From positions 39,194-103,193 of the forward strand of contig NZ_BOMI01000117.1 in the NCBI RefSeq assembly GCF_016862115.1: DNA of 64,000 nucleotides, written 5' to 3'. The position numbers and the translations under genes are program-made. The notes below the pieces were generated by a model. The model was not told the origin of the DNA. It did not search any database and saw nothing but the letters and a program-made list of their open reading frames with translations. Position 1 is the first letter of the stretch. Every line of letters starts with the position of its first letter. Positions 9,475-18,545 of this stretch are shown here, piece by piece. The stretch comes from Paractinoplanes deccanensis. Lineage in GTDB: Bacteria > Actinomycetota > Actinomycetes > Mycobacteriales > Micromonosporaceae.

Positions 9475-10370
9475 CGTGGCTTGGCCCGGCCGTTCTGCTT
9501 GACCCAGGACGAGGGCAGCACGATCGTCGACTCTCCGACGGAGTCACCGCCGGCCTCGCCCGGCCGCTGCAACCGAGCCGTCTCCTCGAGGTTCGGGGCG
9601 ATGCGGACGGCGGCCGGGGTGACGTCGCCGGAACGGCGCTCGCCCGTGGCCGCCCGCGCCGGGATCCGGAACGACGCCGGAACTCCCGGCCGCTCCTGCG
9701 GCTCCTCCGCGGGCGTCTCGTCGCCGGTCGTCTGCTTGCGGCGGCGGCGGCGCAGGATCGCGTCGACGGCCACGGTCGAGGCGACCGCGATCAGCAGTCC
9801 GGAGCCGAAGATGGCGACCAGCGCGCGCTTCGTCTTGGACGTGGAGAGCGTGATGTTGTCGCCCATGTCGAGCCGGCGGGTGGAGACCATCTGCTCGCTG
9901 GGAGCGTTGAACTCCTTCTGGAGGGCGAGGTTGGAGGCCTCGAACCGCTTGACCAGCTCGTCGGTCGTCTTGCTGGCCTGGTCGCGGCTGACGCCGACCA
10001 CCTCGAAGGTGAGGATGGGCAGCTGGTTGTCGAGCGTGATGGTGTAGTTCTGGCTGAAGCCGACCGCGTCGAGCTGCTCGGCGACCTTCGCATCCTGAAC
10101 AGTCAGCAGCGACGCCTTCGCCAGCGAGTTGAGGCCGGTGTCGAGCCACGGGTTGCGGACGATCTTGACCTTGCCCTTGCTCTCCGGTTCCCGGATCGAG
10201 GTCGACGGCGGGATGAGCTGGACGTAGCTGGTGGCAACGTAGTCGGGCTCGATGAGCATGGCCGCGGCGACGGTGCCGGCCAGGGTGACCGACAGCAGTG
10301 GAACCGACACCCACCAGCGCCGGAACAACAGCTTCGTCAGATCCCAGAAGTCCACTGGTGCCCTCTCCAT
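9471..10370 (-). CDS. Wzz-like chain-length/co-polymerase membrane protein
   Basis: A 299-residue protein with the Wzz layout: a first membrane helix at about residues 20-40, an extracytoplasmic domain, and a second helix at about 180-205 followed by a basic stop-transfer RRRRRK. A cytosolic tail of about 95 residues is Pro- and Glu-rich and lacks the Walker motifs or tyrosine cluster of a fused BY-kinase. It probably sets glycan length with the Wzy-like protein encoded directly downstream. The 145 bases before its start (10371-10515) contain no gene and probably carry the promoter, although no convincing -10 was found. Confidence 0.75.
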   Translation of the reverse strand: MERAPVDFWDLTKLLFRRWWVSVPLLSVTLAGTVAAAMLIEPDYVATSYVQLIPPSTSIREPESKGKVKIVRNPWLDTGLNSLAKASLLTVQDAKVAEQLDAVGFSQNYTITLDNQLPILTFEVVGVSRDQASKTTDELVKRFEASNLALQKEFNAPSEQMVSTRRLDMGDNITLSTSKTKRALVAIFGSGLLIAVASTVAVDAILRRRRRKQTTGDETPAEEPQERPGVPASFRIPARAATGERRSGDVTPAAVRIAPNLEETARLQRPGEAGGDSVGESTIVLPSSWVKQNGRAKPR

Positions 10371-10515
10371 GAGGCCGCGGTCGGCCGGTCGGTCTCAGTC
10401 TCCACAGCGGCGATGCCGGCTGGCAAGCAGGGTGGCCGAACGTACGAGCCGACTCCGTCCAGCCCGGTCGAGGTCAGCCCGGTCATGGCGCGAAGCACGG
10501 TCGGCGATGCGACAG

Positions 10516-12354
10516 TCACTTGGCGATCCGATAGACGTGGTAGGAGTACTCCTCGGCGAACCGGTCGGTGATGACGCCGTTGATGATGGGCACCGAGCGG
10601 TTCTCGAAGAGCACCTCGGCGGTGGTCGCCGAGGTGGCGGGCAGCGTCAGTCCCTGAGCCCCGGTGCCGCCGGTGCGGCCGGGCATGGCGAAGACGTACA
10701 TCTGGTTGTCGTGCTCCTTGAGCATGGTGTCGAGGTCGGGGTTGAAGACCCACTGGTACGACTGAGTGTTGAGCACGGGAGCGAGTTCCCTGATGCGCGT
10801 GTTCGTCTCGGTCACCTTCGGCCGCGTCGTGTCCTTGCCGCAGTCGCGCAGCACGTGTTGCGACTCGCAGGAGCCACCGAAGCTGTGGTTGAAGTAGATG
10901 ACGCCGCGCGCCTCGTGGATCAGCGAGTTCATCACGGCGCCGGCGACCTGGTCGCCGGTGATGGTGGGTGCCGCGTCCTCCTTGGCCGGGTGTCCCACCT
11001 CGACGAAGGCGTAGATGGGCTGGCGCCGGCCGTCGGCGGCGTCCAGCTCACGCATCCGGTCCATCGTGAGGCCGTAGTTGGCGGCGCGGCGGCACTGGTC
11101 CGGCTTGACGCCGAGCCGCGGTCCCTCCGACGCCGAGCCGCAGATGTTCGGGTCCGTGTACCAGTAGAGGTCCGCCGACGTCACGTCGGTGTACTCGTTG
11201 ACGAAGGCGGCCGCGTCCGTGTCGGACTGCCAGAAGACGACGCCCTTGCCGAAGTTCGCGTGCCGCATGCGGCCATCGCCCGAGGGAAGCTTCGCGTCCA
11301 TGGTGCGCAGGATGTCGTGGCCGCAGCCGTCGCTCTTGGGAGCGCAGATCTCGCCCTGGCCGGGGTATTTGCCGGTCCACGTCCCCTTGCCGGTGCCGCC
11401 CCACATGTCCACCTCGTCCGGCAGGAGCCACCCGGCGGACTCCGCTCCGTAACCGGGCAGCTCTCCGCTGATCATGGCGTGCATGCCGTTCTCGCGGATG
11501 AGCGGCAGGTTCGAGCCCTCGGTCAGCTCCATGTACGTGTTGAGGCCGGCAGCCTTGTCCAGGTCGATCTCGGGCTGCGCGTAGGTCCCCTCGTACCAGA
11601 CGGCGATCGGGAAGAAGGACGGATCGGACCAGCCGCCCGAAGCGGCCGCGGTGAACCGCTTGTAGTAGCCCGGCCCGCCCTCCCACGGCACCCGAGCCTG
11701 CGCGGGGCCGGCCGTCATGCCGTCGGCGAGCACCGGCGCCGAGGGTGAGCTGAACACGACGTCGACCCAATAGTTGCCCGACTTGCTGGGTTTGTTGGGG
11801 AAGGAACCGCCGCCGTAGGCGTACACCCCGGAGCCCACCGTGCTGAGCGGGCCGGCGTACGCCGGCTCCTCGAAGAAGTCCGTGCTGGCCTTGTAGCGCT
11901 TGGTCTGGTAGGAGACCACGTACTCCTGGCCCGCCTCGACCGGCACCGGCGCCGGCAGCGGCACCGACTGCCAGCCGGGGGAGGCGTTCTCGGGAGAGAC
12001 CGCGCCGGCGAGCTTCTTGCCGGCCCCCGTCCACAGGGTGACCGGATGGGCGAGGGTGTCGCCGTCGGCGCGCAGGAAGCGGATCGCGTCGACACTGCCG
12101 TCCACCCGCGAGGTGAAGCGCAGCCCCACCTCGACCGGCCGGTCGTCGGGATCGGTGCCCACCTGCGACACGTCCCGTGTGCCGAAGAAGGAGAACGAGA
12201 ACCGCTGCCCCGGGACGCCACCGGCCGTGTTGCGCGCCGCCGGGTCACGCTCGGCCAGTTGCAGGGCGACGAGCGTCGTGGCCGCGGCGGGAACGACGAC
12301 GGCTGCGACGACGGCGCCGATCAGGCGCCACCGCTTCGTCTTGCGGGTTGACAC
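10516..12354 (-). CDS. Membrane-anchored DUF4082 protein with glycosidase-like C-terminal domain
   Basis: A 612-residue protein. An N-terminal signal anchor lies at about residues 10-32. A DUF4082 module (about 50-205) has VGLRFTSRVDGSVDAIRFLR and ends in NYWVDVVFS. The C-terminal 400 residues look like a TIM-barrel hydrolase, with PIAVWYEG, GLNTYMELT and ARGVIYFNHSFGG as likely strand ends; the family is not certain and no catalytic pair can be assigned. The GTG start at 12354 has AGAGG upstream. It shares its DUF4082 module with the 1266-residue protein of the same cluster, which suggests both act on or bind the same surface glycan. Confidence 0.75.
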   Translation of the reverse strand: MSTRKTKRWRLIGAVVAAVVVPAAATTLVALQLAERDPAARNTAGGVPGQRFSFSFFGTRDVSQVGTDPDDRPVEVGLRFTSRVDGSVDAIRFLRADGDTLAHPVTLWTGAGKKLAGAVSPENASPGWQSVPLPAPVPVEAGQEYVVSYQTKRYKASTDFFEEPAYAGPLSTVGSGVYAYGGGSFPNKPSKSGNYWVDVVFSSPSAPVLADGMTAGPAQARVPWEGGPGYYKRFTAAASGGWSDPSFFPIAVWYEGTYAQPEIDLDKAAGLNTYMELTEGSNLPLIRENGMHAMISGELPGYGAESAGWLLPDEVDMWGGTGKGTWTGKYPGQGEICAPKSDGCGHDILRTMDAKLPSGDGRMRHANFGKGVVFWQSDTDAAAFVNEYTDVTSADLYWYTDPNICGSASEGPRLGVKPDQCRRAANYGLTMDRMRELDAADGRRQPIYAFVEVGHPAKEDAAPTITGDQVAGAVMNSLIHEARGVIYFNHSFGGSCESQHVLRDCGKDTTRPKVTETNTRIRELAPVLNTQSYQWVFNPDLDTMLKEHDNQMYVFAMPGRTGGTGAQGLTLPATSATTAEVLFENRSVPIINGVITDRFAEEYSYHVYRIAK

Positions 12355-12380
12355 GGGCGTTGAACCTCTCGGACGGAGCG

Positions 12381-13277
12381 CTACCGCGCGCGCTCACCGG
12401 ACTGGAGCAGGTCGTCGTGTGCCGGGTTCTCCGGCGACCGGCGCGGCGACGGGACGCGCCCCCAGCCCGAGCGGACGTCCCACGAGGCCGACCGGCGCTT
12501 GCGCTCGGCCAGCAGCACCACCGCGACGTAGACGGCGGCCGACGGCGCCAGCCACGGGCGGCGGAGAACCACGTCGCGCAGCCAGGATGTCGAGTCGGTC
12601 TCGGCGGGGGCGGCGATGCCGTCCGGGTTGGCCGCGATGTAGCGCTCGAACTCGGCGTTGCCGTCACGGGCCCGGGCGACGCGGCGTACCAGGTCCCGTC
12701 CGGTACGCGGGGCGACCACCCGGACCCGGACGTCGATCTCGGCCTTCTCGGAGGCCGAGACGATCGCGTCGAGGAACATGTCGTCGGCGGTGATGTCGGG
12801 GAAGCGGGCGAACCGCGAGCGGGCCGAGGCGGAAACGGCGATGATGCCCCGCCCGAACAGGCGGCCGCGGAAGACGGGGAGGCGGCGGTTGACCGCGTAG
12901 AAGGCGCGCACCGGCCAGCTGCTCGCCGAGGTGTCGACGGCCGGCCGCGGCACGGCCGCCTCGGTGCCGGGCTGCGCCACGGCGTCGGCCAGGCGCTGCA
13001 GCAGCGCTGCGTCGGCCGGCACGTCGGCGTCCAGGTAGACGCGGACGTCGCCGGTGGCGACCTCGTCGGCGGCGTTGAGGGCCGCGGTCTTGGACGGGGT
13101 GGCGATCTCGACGACGCGAACCCCGAACGACCGGGCGACCTCGGCCGTCCGGTCGGTGCACCCGTTGGCCGCGACGATGATTTCGACGTCCTCCGGGGTG
13201 TTCTCGGTCAATGCCCGCAAGGTGGTGCCTATACCGGCTTCCTCGTTGAAAGCGGGCATGATGACGCTAATTCGCAC
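12381..13277 (-). CDS. Family 2 glycosyltransferase
   Basis: A 298-residue GT-A enzyme with ISVIMPAFNEEAGIG at the very N-terminus, ANGCTDRT near residue 40 and the metal-binding DAD of VYLDADVPAD near residue 80. A hydrophobic C-terminal segment, WLAPSAAVYVAVVLLAE, may anchor it in the membrane. The frame stays open far upstream, but GTG at 13277 places the family N-terminus correctly. It is divergent from the WecG-type gene across 130 bases, and its stop is 26 bases before the DUF4082 protein gene. Confidence 0.82.
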   Translation of the reverse strand: MRISVIMPAFNEEAGIGTTLRALTENTPEDVEIIVAANGCTDRTAEVARSFGVRVVEIATPSKTAALNAADEVATGDVRVYLDADVPADAALLQRLADAVAQPGTEAAVPRPAVDTSASSWPVRAFYAVNRRLPVFRGRLFGRGIIAVSASARSRFARFPDITADDMFLDAIVSASEKAEIDVRVRVVAPRTGRDLVRRVARARDGNAEFERYIAANPDGIAAPAETDSTSWLRDVVLRRPWLAPSAAVYVAVVLLAERKRRSASWDVRSGWGRVPSPRRSPENPAHDDLLQSGERAR

Positions 13278-13394
13278 ACCGTGATGCTTCCGGCCGGCGA
13301 TGCTCGCAGCAACCGGACGAATGGACGACTTGCTATCGCGTACTCGACAATCGTTGGGGCCGTTCGTCCCTCTGTCCACAGAGTCTTCGCTCGG

Positions 13395-13400
13395 TAGCTT
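13395..13400 (+). promoter_or_regulatory. -10 box of a probable leaderless promoter
   Basis: TAGCTT lies seven bases before the ATG at 13408. No Shine-Dalgarno sequence precedes that ATG, so the transcript probably begins at or next to the start codon. This favours 13408 over the longer open frame. Confidence 0.45.
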
Positions 13401-13407
13401 CCTCACC

Positions 13408-14220
13408 ATGCAGGTGTCTCGCAGTACGCCCGAAGCCGTTGTCCTGCAACAGAAGCCCGTTACGCTCGCGGGTGTCCAGTTTGATCCGTTGAGTGAACAA
13501 GAGGTGGTAGGACGCGTTGTGGCGGAGTTGTCCGCCGGGCGAGGCGGACAAATCATCACCCCCAATGTGGACATTTTGCATCGAGTGCGGCGAGATCCCG
13601 ATCTGAGGGGACATCTGGCGGCATCCGAGATTGTCGTCGCCGATGGCAAACCTCTCATCTGGGCGTCGCGTATAGCCGGAAATGCCCTGCCCGCCCGGGT
13701 GCCCGGGTCGGATCTGATCTGGAGCCTGTCCGCGGCGATGGGTGCGGCGGGCCGATCGGTGTATCTGCTCGGCGGCGAGCCCGGCACGGCGGAGCGCGCC
13801 GACGCGGTGCTCCGCGAGCGCTTCCCCGATCTCAAGCTCGCCGGCCACCTCAGCCCGTCGTTCGGCTTCGACACCCGTCCCGAGGAGTACGCCGAGGTGT
13901 GCGACGAGGTCGTCGGCGCCGCGCCGGACCTCGTCTTCGTGGGCTTCGGCTTCCCCAAGCAGGAGCGGGTCATCGAGAAGCTGCGCCCGCGGCTGCCGCG
14001 GACCTGGTTCATGGGCTGCGGCGCGGCCATCGGCTTCGTCGCCGGCGTGCATTCCCGGGCGCCCGTCTGGATGCAGCGCGGCGGGCTGGAGTGGGTGCAC
14101 CGGCTGTACCTCGAACCGCGGCGGCTGATGCGCCGTTATCTCGTCGACGACGCCCCGTTCGCCGTCCGTCTGCTCGCCGGCAGCGCCCGCGACCGTCTCC
14201 GCAAGGGAACCGCTCGATGA
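13408..14220 (+). CDS. WecG/TagA/CpsF family glycosyltransferase
   Basis: A 270-residue GT26 enzyme, near the usual 240-260 residues of the family. Motifs visible are TPNVDILH near residue 50, VADGKPLIWASR near 80, LLGGEPG near 115 and the hallmark GFGFPKQERVIEK near 175. Members transfer N-acetylmannosamine-type sugars to polyprenyl-diphosphate-linked acceptors in surface polymer synthesis. The next gene starts within its stop codon (ATGA), so the two glycosyltransferases are coupled. It probably performs the second step after the polyprenyl glycosylphosphotransferase encoded at 15258-16754. Confidence 0.88.
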   Translation: MQVSRSTPEAVVLQQKPVTLAGVQFDPLSEQEVVGRVVAELSAGRGGQIITPNVDILHRVRRDPDLRGHLAASEIVVADGKPLIWASRIAGNALPARVPGSDLIWSLSAAMGAAGRSVYLLGGEPGTAERADAVLRERFPDLKLAGHLSPSFGFDTRPEEYAEVCDEVVGAAPDLVFVGFGFPKQERVIEKLRPRLPRTWFMGCGAAIGFVAGVHSRAPVWMQRGGLEWVHRLYLEPRRLMRRYLVDDAPFAVRLLAGSARDRLRKGTAR

Positions 14221-15194
14221 CCCGTCCCGACGTCTCCGTCGTCGTCGTCTCGTACAACACGAGCGAGCTCACCCGGCGCTGCCTGCGCGGGCTCCTCGAC
14301 AGCCGCACCGAGGACGTGAGCTTTGACGTCACGGTCGTGGACAACGCCTCCAGCGACGGGTCGGCCGACGCGATCGCCGCGGAGTTCCCCGAGGTCCGGC
14401 TCGTGCGCGTGCCGGTCAACGTGGGCTGGGGCCGGGGCGTCAACCGGGGCGTGGTGGCCAGTTCGGGCCGCTACGTGCTGCTGCTCAATCCCGACACGGC
14501 CCCGGTGGGGCACCCGGTCGCCGAGCTGTTCCGTTTCGCGCGGGCCCATCCGCGGCACGGCATCTACACCGGCCGCACCCTGCACGCGGACGGCACCGAC
14601 GACATGTACTGCTGCTGGGGCCTGCCCAGCCTGCGCGGGTACGTCGGCTTCGCCACCGGGCTGGGCTCGAAGATCGGCTGGTTCGCGCCCGAGGATCTCC
14701 CGGGGTACGACCGCAGGACCGTCCGCGAGGTCCCGGCCGTCTCGGGCTGCTGCATGCTCGTCGAGCGCGAACTCTTCGACCGTCTCGGCGGCTTCGACCC
14801 GATCTACTTCCTCTACAGCGACGACATCGACCTGTGCACTCGCGCCGCGGCGCTGGGCGCCAGCCCGGTCGTGGTGCCCGGTGCCGCCGTCATCCACGTC
14901 GGCGGCGCGTCGTCCAGCTCCGAGGGCCAGCGCATCAAGATTCTGCGGGGCAAGGCCACGTACGTTCGCCGGCACTGGTCCCCGGGCCGCGCGCGGCTGG
15001 CGCTGACCCTGATGGCCGCCGGCGTGGGCCTGCGCGCCGTCGGTGGCGCCGTGCTCGGGCGCGACCGCTCGCGCGGCGTCGACTGGACGGCCGTGTGGCG
15101 CGAGCGTCACACCTGGCGAGCGGGCTGGCCCGAGGTGGACGAACCCCGTCCGCCGCGCAGCGCTCTGCTCGAGGAGACGCCCACGCCGATGTGA
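14217..15194 (+). CDS. Family 2 glycosyltransferase, rhamnosyltransferase-like (WbbL type)
   Basis: A 325-residue GT-A enzyme with VSVVVVSYNTSELT, VVDNASSDGS near residue 40, NVGWGRGVNRG near 80 and LLNPDT as its DxD-like site near 95. The acceptor-side motif FDPIYFLYSDDIDLCTRA near residue 195 is typical of WbbL-type rhamnosyltransferases. The ATG at 14217 overlaps the stop of the WecG-type gene. With dTDP-rhamnose genes nearby, transfer of rhamnose is plausible but inferred. A strong hairpin follows the gene. Confidence 0.87.
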   Translation: MTRPDVSVVVVSYNTSELTRRCLRGLLDSRTEDVSFDVTVVDNASSDGSADAIAAEFPEVRLVRVPVNVGWGRGVNRGVVASSGRYVLLLNPDTAPVGHPVAELFRFARAHPRHGIYTGRTLHADGTDDMYCCWGLPSLRGYVGFATGLGSKIGWFAPEDLPGYDRRTVREVPAVSGCCMLVERELFDRLGGFDPIYFLYSDDIDLCTRAAALGASPVVVPGAAVIHVGGASSSSEGQRIKILRGKATYVRRHWSPGRARLALTLMAAGVGLRAVGGAVLGRDRSRGVDWTAVWRERHTWRAGWPEVDEPRPPRSALLEETPTPM

Positions 15195-15211
15195 GGCGGG
15201 CACACACGACT

Positions 15212-15245
15212 TCAGGCTCGGCCGGGACATCCCGGCCGAGCCTGA
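15212..15245. terminator. Bidirectional terminator hairpin
   Basis: Arms 15212-15227 and 15230-15245 form a 16-bp perfect inverted repeat around a very short loop, between the stops of two convergent genes (15194 and 15258). It can serve transcripts from both sides. Confidence 0.8.
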
Positions 15246-15257
15246 GGTTTCCCGGTG

Positions 15258-16754
15258 TCAGTAGGCGCCGGAGCTGCGCACCACGGCGCTGACCGTGCGG
15301 GCCAGGATCGTCAGGTCCATGGCGAGCGACCAGTTCTCGACGTACGTCAGGTCGAGGCGGATCGACTCCTCCCACGACAGGTCCGACCGGCCGGAGACCT
15401 GCCACAGGCCGGTCAGGCCCGGCTTGACGACGAGGCGGCGGAGCATGTCGGACGGATATCCGGCGACCTCCTTGGCGAGCGGCGGGCGCGGGCCGACCAG
15501 GGACATGTCGCCCTTCAGCACGTTCACCAGCTGGGGCAGCTCGTCGAGGGAGAAGCGGCGCAGCCAGCGGCCGACGGGCGTGACGCGCGGATCCTTGCGC
15601 ATCTTGAAGAGCTCGCCGTCGGTGTCGTTGAGATTGCGAAGCTCGATGAGGCGTGCTTCGGCGTTCACCACCATGGTGCGGAACTTGTAGAGAGTGAACA
15701 GCCGGCCGTCCTTGCCGACGCGCTCCTGCCGGAAGATGGCGGGCCCGCGGCCACCCGGGCCGAAGGCGACCATCGCCGCCACGACCGCGAGCACGGGCGA
15801 GGCGAGGAGCAGCAGAACGAAGGCGCCGACGCGGTCGAAAGCGGCCTTCACGAGGCGCGCGCTGCCCTTGAGGCGCGGATGCTCGACGTGGAGCATCGGC
15901 AGGCCGTCGACCGGGCGGATGGTCGTGCGGTCGCCGGCGACGTCGACGAGGGTGCTCGCCACGATGAGGTCGACCTCGTCGCGTTCCAGCTGCCAGGCGA
16001 GGCGCCGCAGGGCGGGCCCGTCGATCTCGGGGCAGGAGAGCACCACCACGGTGTCCGCGTCGGACCGGGCGACCGCCGCCGCCACTCCGTCGAACGTGCC
16101 GTAGACGGGCGGGAGTCCGAGCACGAAGCCACCCCGGCTGGGGCCCGGCGGCAGGCAGGCGCCGATGACGTCGAGGCCGTGATAGCGCTCGCGCCCGAGC
16201 CGCCGCGTCATGTCGGCGACCGCCCGTTCATGGCCGACCAGGATGACCCGGTGCAGGCGCTGGCCGCGGGCCCACGAGCGGTGCAAATGCTGCCGGACGG
16301 CGTATCGCCCGATCAACGTCACGGCGATCGCCAGCGGGGTCGCGATAATGATGTAACCGCGGGCCAAACGCAGGTCGAAGCTGAACGAAACAATGGCGAG
16401 ACCAGCGGTGAGAGCCAATCCGGCGCGGAATACCCGAGCGTACTCGTCCGTTCCGACGAACAAGTGACGTGGCTCATACGCGCGGTTGAGTGCGAGGCAG
16501 GCCAGCCACGCAATAGGAATGAGACAAGTCAGCAACAAATAATCGCGCACGAACGGCTCGCGGTTGGGCGCGCCGAAGCGCAGGAGCAGGGCGGACGACG
16601 AGGCGGCGAGCGCCACGACGAAGTCGACCGCGTAGAGTGAGAGGACGTACCGGCTCTGCCATCCGGCCCGTGCGCTTGGGGCCCGCAGACCTGCCTTGAG
16701 CTGGACAGTTCTCTCGCTGAGGTCAACGGTCGACACTGAATCGACTGTCTGCAC
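15258..16754 (-). CDS. Polyprenyl glycosylphosphotransferase (WcaJ/WbaP type)
   Basis: A 498-residue membrane enzyme that would start repeat-unit synthesis by moving a sugar phosphate to undecaprenyl phosphate. Four hydrophobic helices occur in the first 170 residues, then a Rossmann-like CoA-binding region, a fifth membrane helix near residue 300, and the bacterial sugar transferase domain. The latter shows KFRTMVVNAE, the basic-acidic pair region FSLDELPQLVNVLKGDMSLVGPRP and the C-terminal WQVSGRSDLSWEE. The length matches the family. It converges on the rhamnosyltransferase gene across a shared terminator. Confidence 0.93.
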   Translation of the reverse strand: MQTVDSVSTVDLSERTVQLKAGLRAPSARAGWQSRYVLSLYAVDFVVALAASSSALLLRFGAPNREPFVRDYLLLTCLIPIAWLACLALNRAYEPRHLFVGTDEYARVFRAGLALTAGLAIVSFSFDLRLARGYIIIATPLAIAVTLIGRYAVRQHLHRSWARGQRLHRVILVGHERAVADMTRRLGRERYHGLDVIGACLPPGPSRGGFVLGLPPVYGTFDGVAAAVARSDADTVVVLSCPEIDGPALRRLAWQLERDEVDLIVASTLVDVAGDRTTIRPVDGLPMLHVEHPRLKGSARLVKAAFDRVGAFVLLLLASPVLAVVAAMVAFGPGGRGPAIFRQERVGKDGRLFTLYKFRTMVVNAEARLIELRNLNDTDGELFKMRKDPRVTPVGRWLRRFSLDELPQLVNVLKGDMSLVGPRPPLAKEVAGYPSDMLRRLVVKPGLTGLWQVSGRSDLSWEESIRLDLTYVENWSLAMDLTILARTVSAVVRSSGAY

Positions 16755-17064
16755 TCGAAGCCTCCGTCATCGACTTTCGTCTCTAGGATCCCGGCGAGTC
16801 GGCGGAACCGGACATGCCGGATTCGTGCCACCCCGAGTAACTCGCCGAACACGCACTGAAAAGACTGCTGAACGGTTGGCCGTTCGCGCTACGCCTTTCC
16901 GTATGAGTCCGTCGGCGATTCGGATGATGGCGAGGAAGAAAACGTGTCCAAAGTGGTCACACCGGACTTTCCTCGGTTCTCCGCTTTCATCCGCGCAGAC
17001 CGTCGGCGAATTGCTTGCCCCATACCAACTGAAGAACCCGCCGTCAATCGTCCGATGCGGATGG
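16755..17064. other. Intergenic region, 310 bases
   Basis: No open frame with actinobacterial codon use is seen here. The stretch is less GC-rich than its flanks and appears to be the upstream regulatory region of the glycosylphosphotransferase gene, into which the rfbC stop faces. Confidence 0.5.
17019..17047 (-). promoter_or_regulatory. Candidate promoter for the glycosylphosphotransferase gene
   Basis: On the reverse strand TTGACG (17042-17047) is spaced by exactly 17 bases from TATGGG (17019-17024). It would leave a leader of about 260 bases before the start at 16754. The -10 match is only partial. Confidence 0.35.
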
Positions 17065-17673
17065 CTAAATGTCTTGAACCCGACGCAGCCCCTCGGTGTA
17101 TTCGCGGCACTCGTCGTATCGCGGCAGGAGCCCCGAGGCGCGCGCCTCGGCCAGCGTCGGCGCCGCCTCGTCCTTGGGGGAGAGCAGCACCGCCCCGGCC
17201 GGCCAGTCGATGGCGAGCTCGGGGTCGAGCGGCGTCACGCCGTGCTCGTGGCCCGGCCGGTAGGTCTCCGAGCAGAGGTACGCGACAGTGGCGCCCTCGC
17301 TCAGCGCGCAGAAGGCGTGCCCCAGCCCCTCGGCGAGATAGACGGCCCGGCGGTCCGCGTCGTCGAGCGGCACGGCCTCCCAGGCGCCGAACGTGGGCGA
17401 GCCGACCCGGATGTCGACGACCACGTCGAGAACCGAGCCCGACACGCACGTCACGTACTTCGCCTGCCCCGGCGGGACGTCGGCGAAGTGGATGCCGCGC
17501 ACGACGTCGCGGGCGGACGTGGACAGGTTGGCCTGGCGCAGATCGAGCGGATGGCCGACCGCCTCGGCGAGCCGGTCGAAGCGGTACCACTCCAGGAAGG
17601 TGCCGCGCTCGTCGCCGTGCTGCACGGGGGTGATCTCCCACGCGCCCTCGATGCTCAGCGGGCGGATCTTCAC
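17065..17673 (-). CDS. rfbC: dTDP-4-dehydrorhamnose 3,5-epimerase
   Basis: A 202-residue cupin-fold epimerase acting on dTDP-4-keto-6-deoxyglucose in dTDP-L-rhamnose synthesis. It shows DERGTFLEWYR near residue 22, the catalytic histidine region VVRGIHFA near 60 and the tyrosine-containing GHAFCALSEGATVAYLCSE near 125-140. The length is slightly above the usual 185. Its start overlaps the stop of rfbA by four bases, so the two are translationally coupled. Confidence 0.93.
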   Translation of the reverse strand: MKIRPLSIEGAWEITPVQHGDERGTFLEWYRFDRLAEAVGHPLDLRQANLSTSARDVVRGIHFADVPPGQAKYVTCVSGSVLDVVVDIRVGSPTFGAWEAVPLDDADRRAVYLAEGLGHAFCALSEGATVAYLCSETYRPGHEHGVTPLDPELAIDWPAGAVLLSPKDEAAPTLAEARASGLLPRYDECREYTEGLRRVQDI

Positions 17674-18545
17674 CGGGGACCTCCCATGTCCAGCAGGCGT
17701 TCAAGGTACTGGCCGTAGCCGCTCTTGAGAAGGGGCTGGGCGAGCGCACGGAGCTGCCCGTCGGAGATGAAGCCGAGGCGCCACGCGGCCTCCTCGACGC
17801 AGCCGATTTTGAGGCCCTGCCGCTCCTCGATGACGCGGACGTACTCCGAGGCCTGCACCATCGACTGGAACGTGCCCGTGTCGAGCCACACCGTGCCCCG
17901 ATCGAGCACCGTCACCTCCAGGCGGCCCTGGCGCAGATACTCCTCGTTCACGGCGGTGATCTCCAGCTCGCCGCGCGCGCTCGGCACGAGTTTCTCGGCG
18001 ACCCGCACCACATCGGCGTCGTAGAAGTACAAACCCGGCACCACGTACGTGGACTTGGGCTTGGCGGGCTTCTCCTCGATGGAGAGGACCGTGCCGGAGT
18101 CGTCGAACTCGACCACGCCGTAGCGCTCGGGGTCGGCCACCGGGTAGGCGAAGACGCGGCCGCCCTGCGGGTCGGCGAACCGGGCCAGCTGCCGGCCCAG
18201 TCCCACCCCGTGGAAGATGTTGTCGCCCAGGATCAGGGCCACCGGGTCGTCGCCGATGAAATCGGCCCCGATCCGGAACGCCTGGGCGATGCCCTCCGGG
18301 CGCGGCTGCACCGCGTACGACAACTCCAGGCCGAACTGCGAGCCGTCGCCGAGCAGGCGCTCGAAGTGCGGCTGATCCTCCGGGGTCGTGATGACCAGGA
18401 TCTCGCGGATGCCCGCCGACACCAGGGTGGTCAGCGGGTAGTAGACCATCGGCTTGTCGAAGATGGGCATGAGTTGCTTGGACATGGCCATGGTGATGGG
18501 CCAGAGACGTGAGCCGGTTCCCCCGGCGAGCAGAATTCCTCGCAC
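17670..18545 (-). CDS. rfbA: Glucose-1-phosphate thymidylyltransferase
   Basis: A 291-residue nucleotidyltransferase that makes dTDP-glucose, the first step of dTDP-rhamnose synthesis. The signature GGTGSRLWPITMAMSKQLMP lies at residues 8-27 and LILGDNIFHG near 105; VVEFD and IEEKP follow in the active-site region. The length matches RmlA. The GTG at 18545 has no Shine-Dalgarno sequence but lies six bases after TAACCT on its own strand, which points to a leaderless message. It is divergent from rfbB across 46 bases. Confidence 0.95.
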   Translation of the reverse strand: MRGILLAGGTGSRLWPITMAMSKQLMPIFDKPMVYYPLTTLVSAGIREILVITTPEDQPHFERLLGDGSQFGLELSYAVQPRPEGIAQAFRIGADFIGDDPVALILGDNIFHGVGLGRQLARFADPQGGRVFAYPVADPERYGVVEFDDSGTVLSIEEKPAKPKSTYVVPGLYFYDADVVRVAEKLVPSARGELEITAVNEEYLRQGRLEVTVLDRGTVWLDTGTFQSMVQASEYVRVIEERQGLKIGCVEEAAWRLGFISDGQLRALAQPLLKSGYGQYLERLLDMGGPR

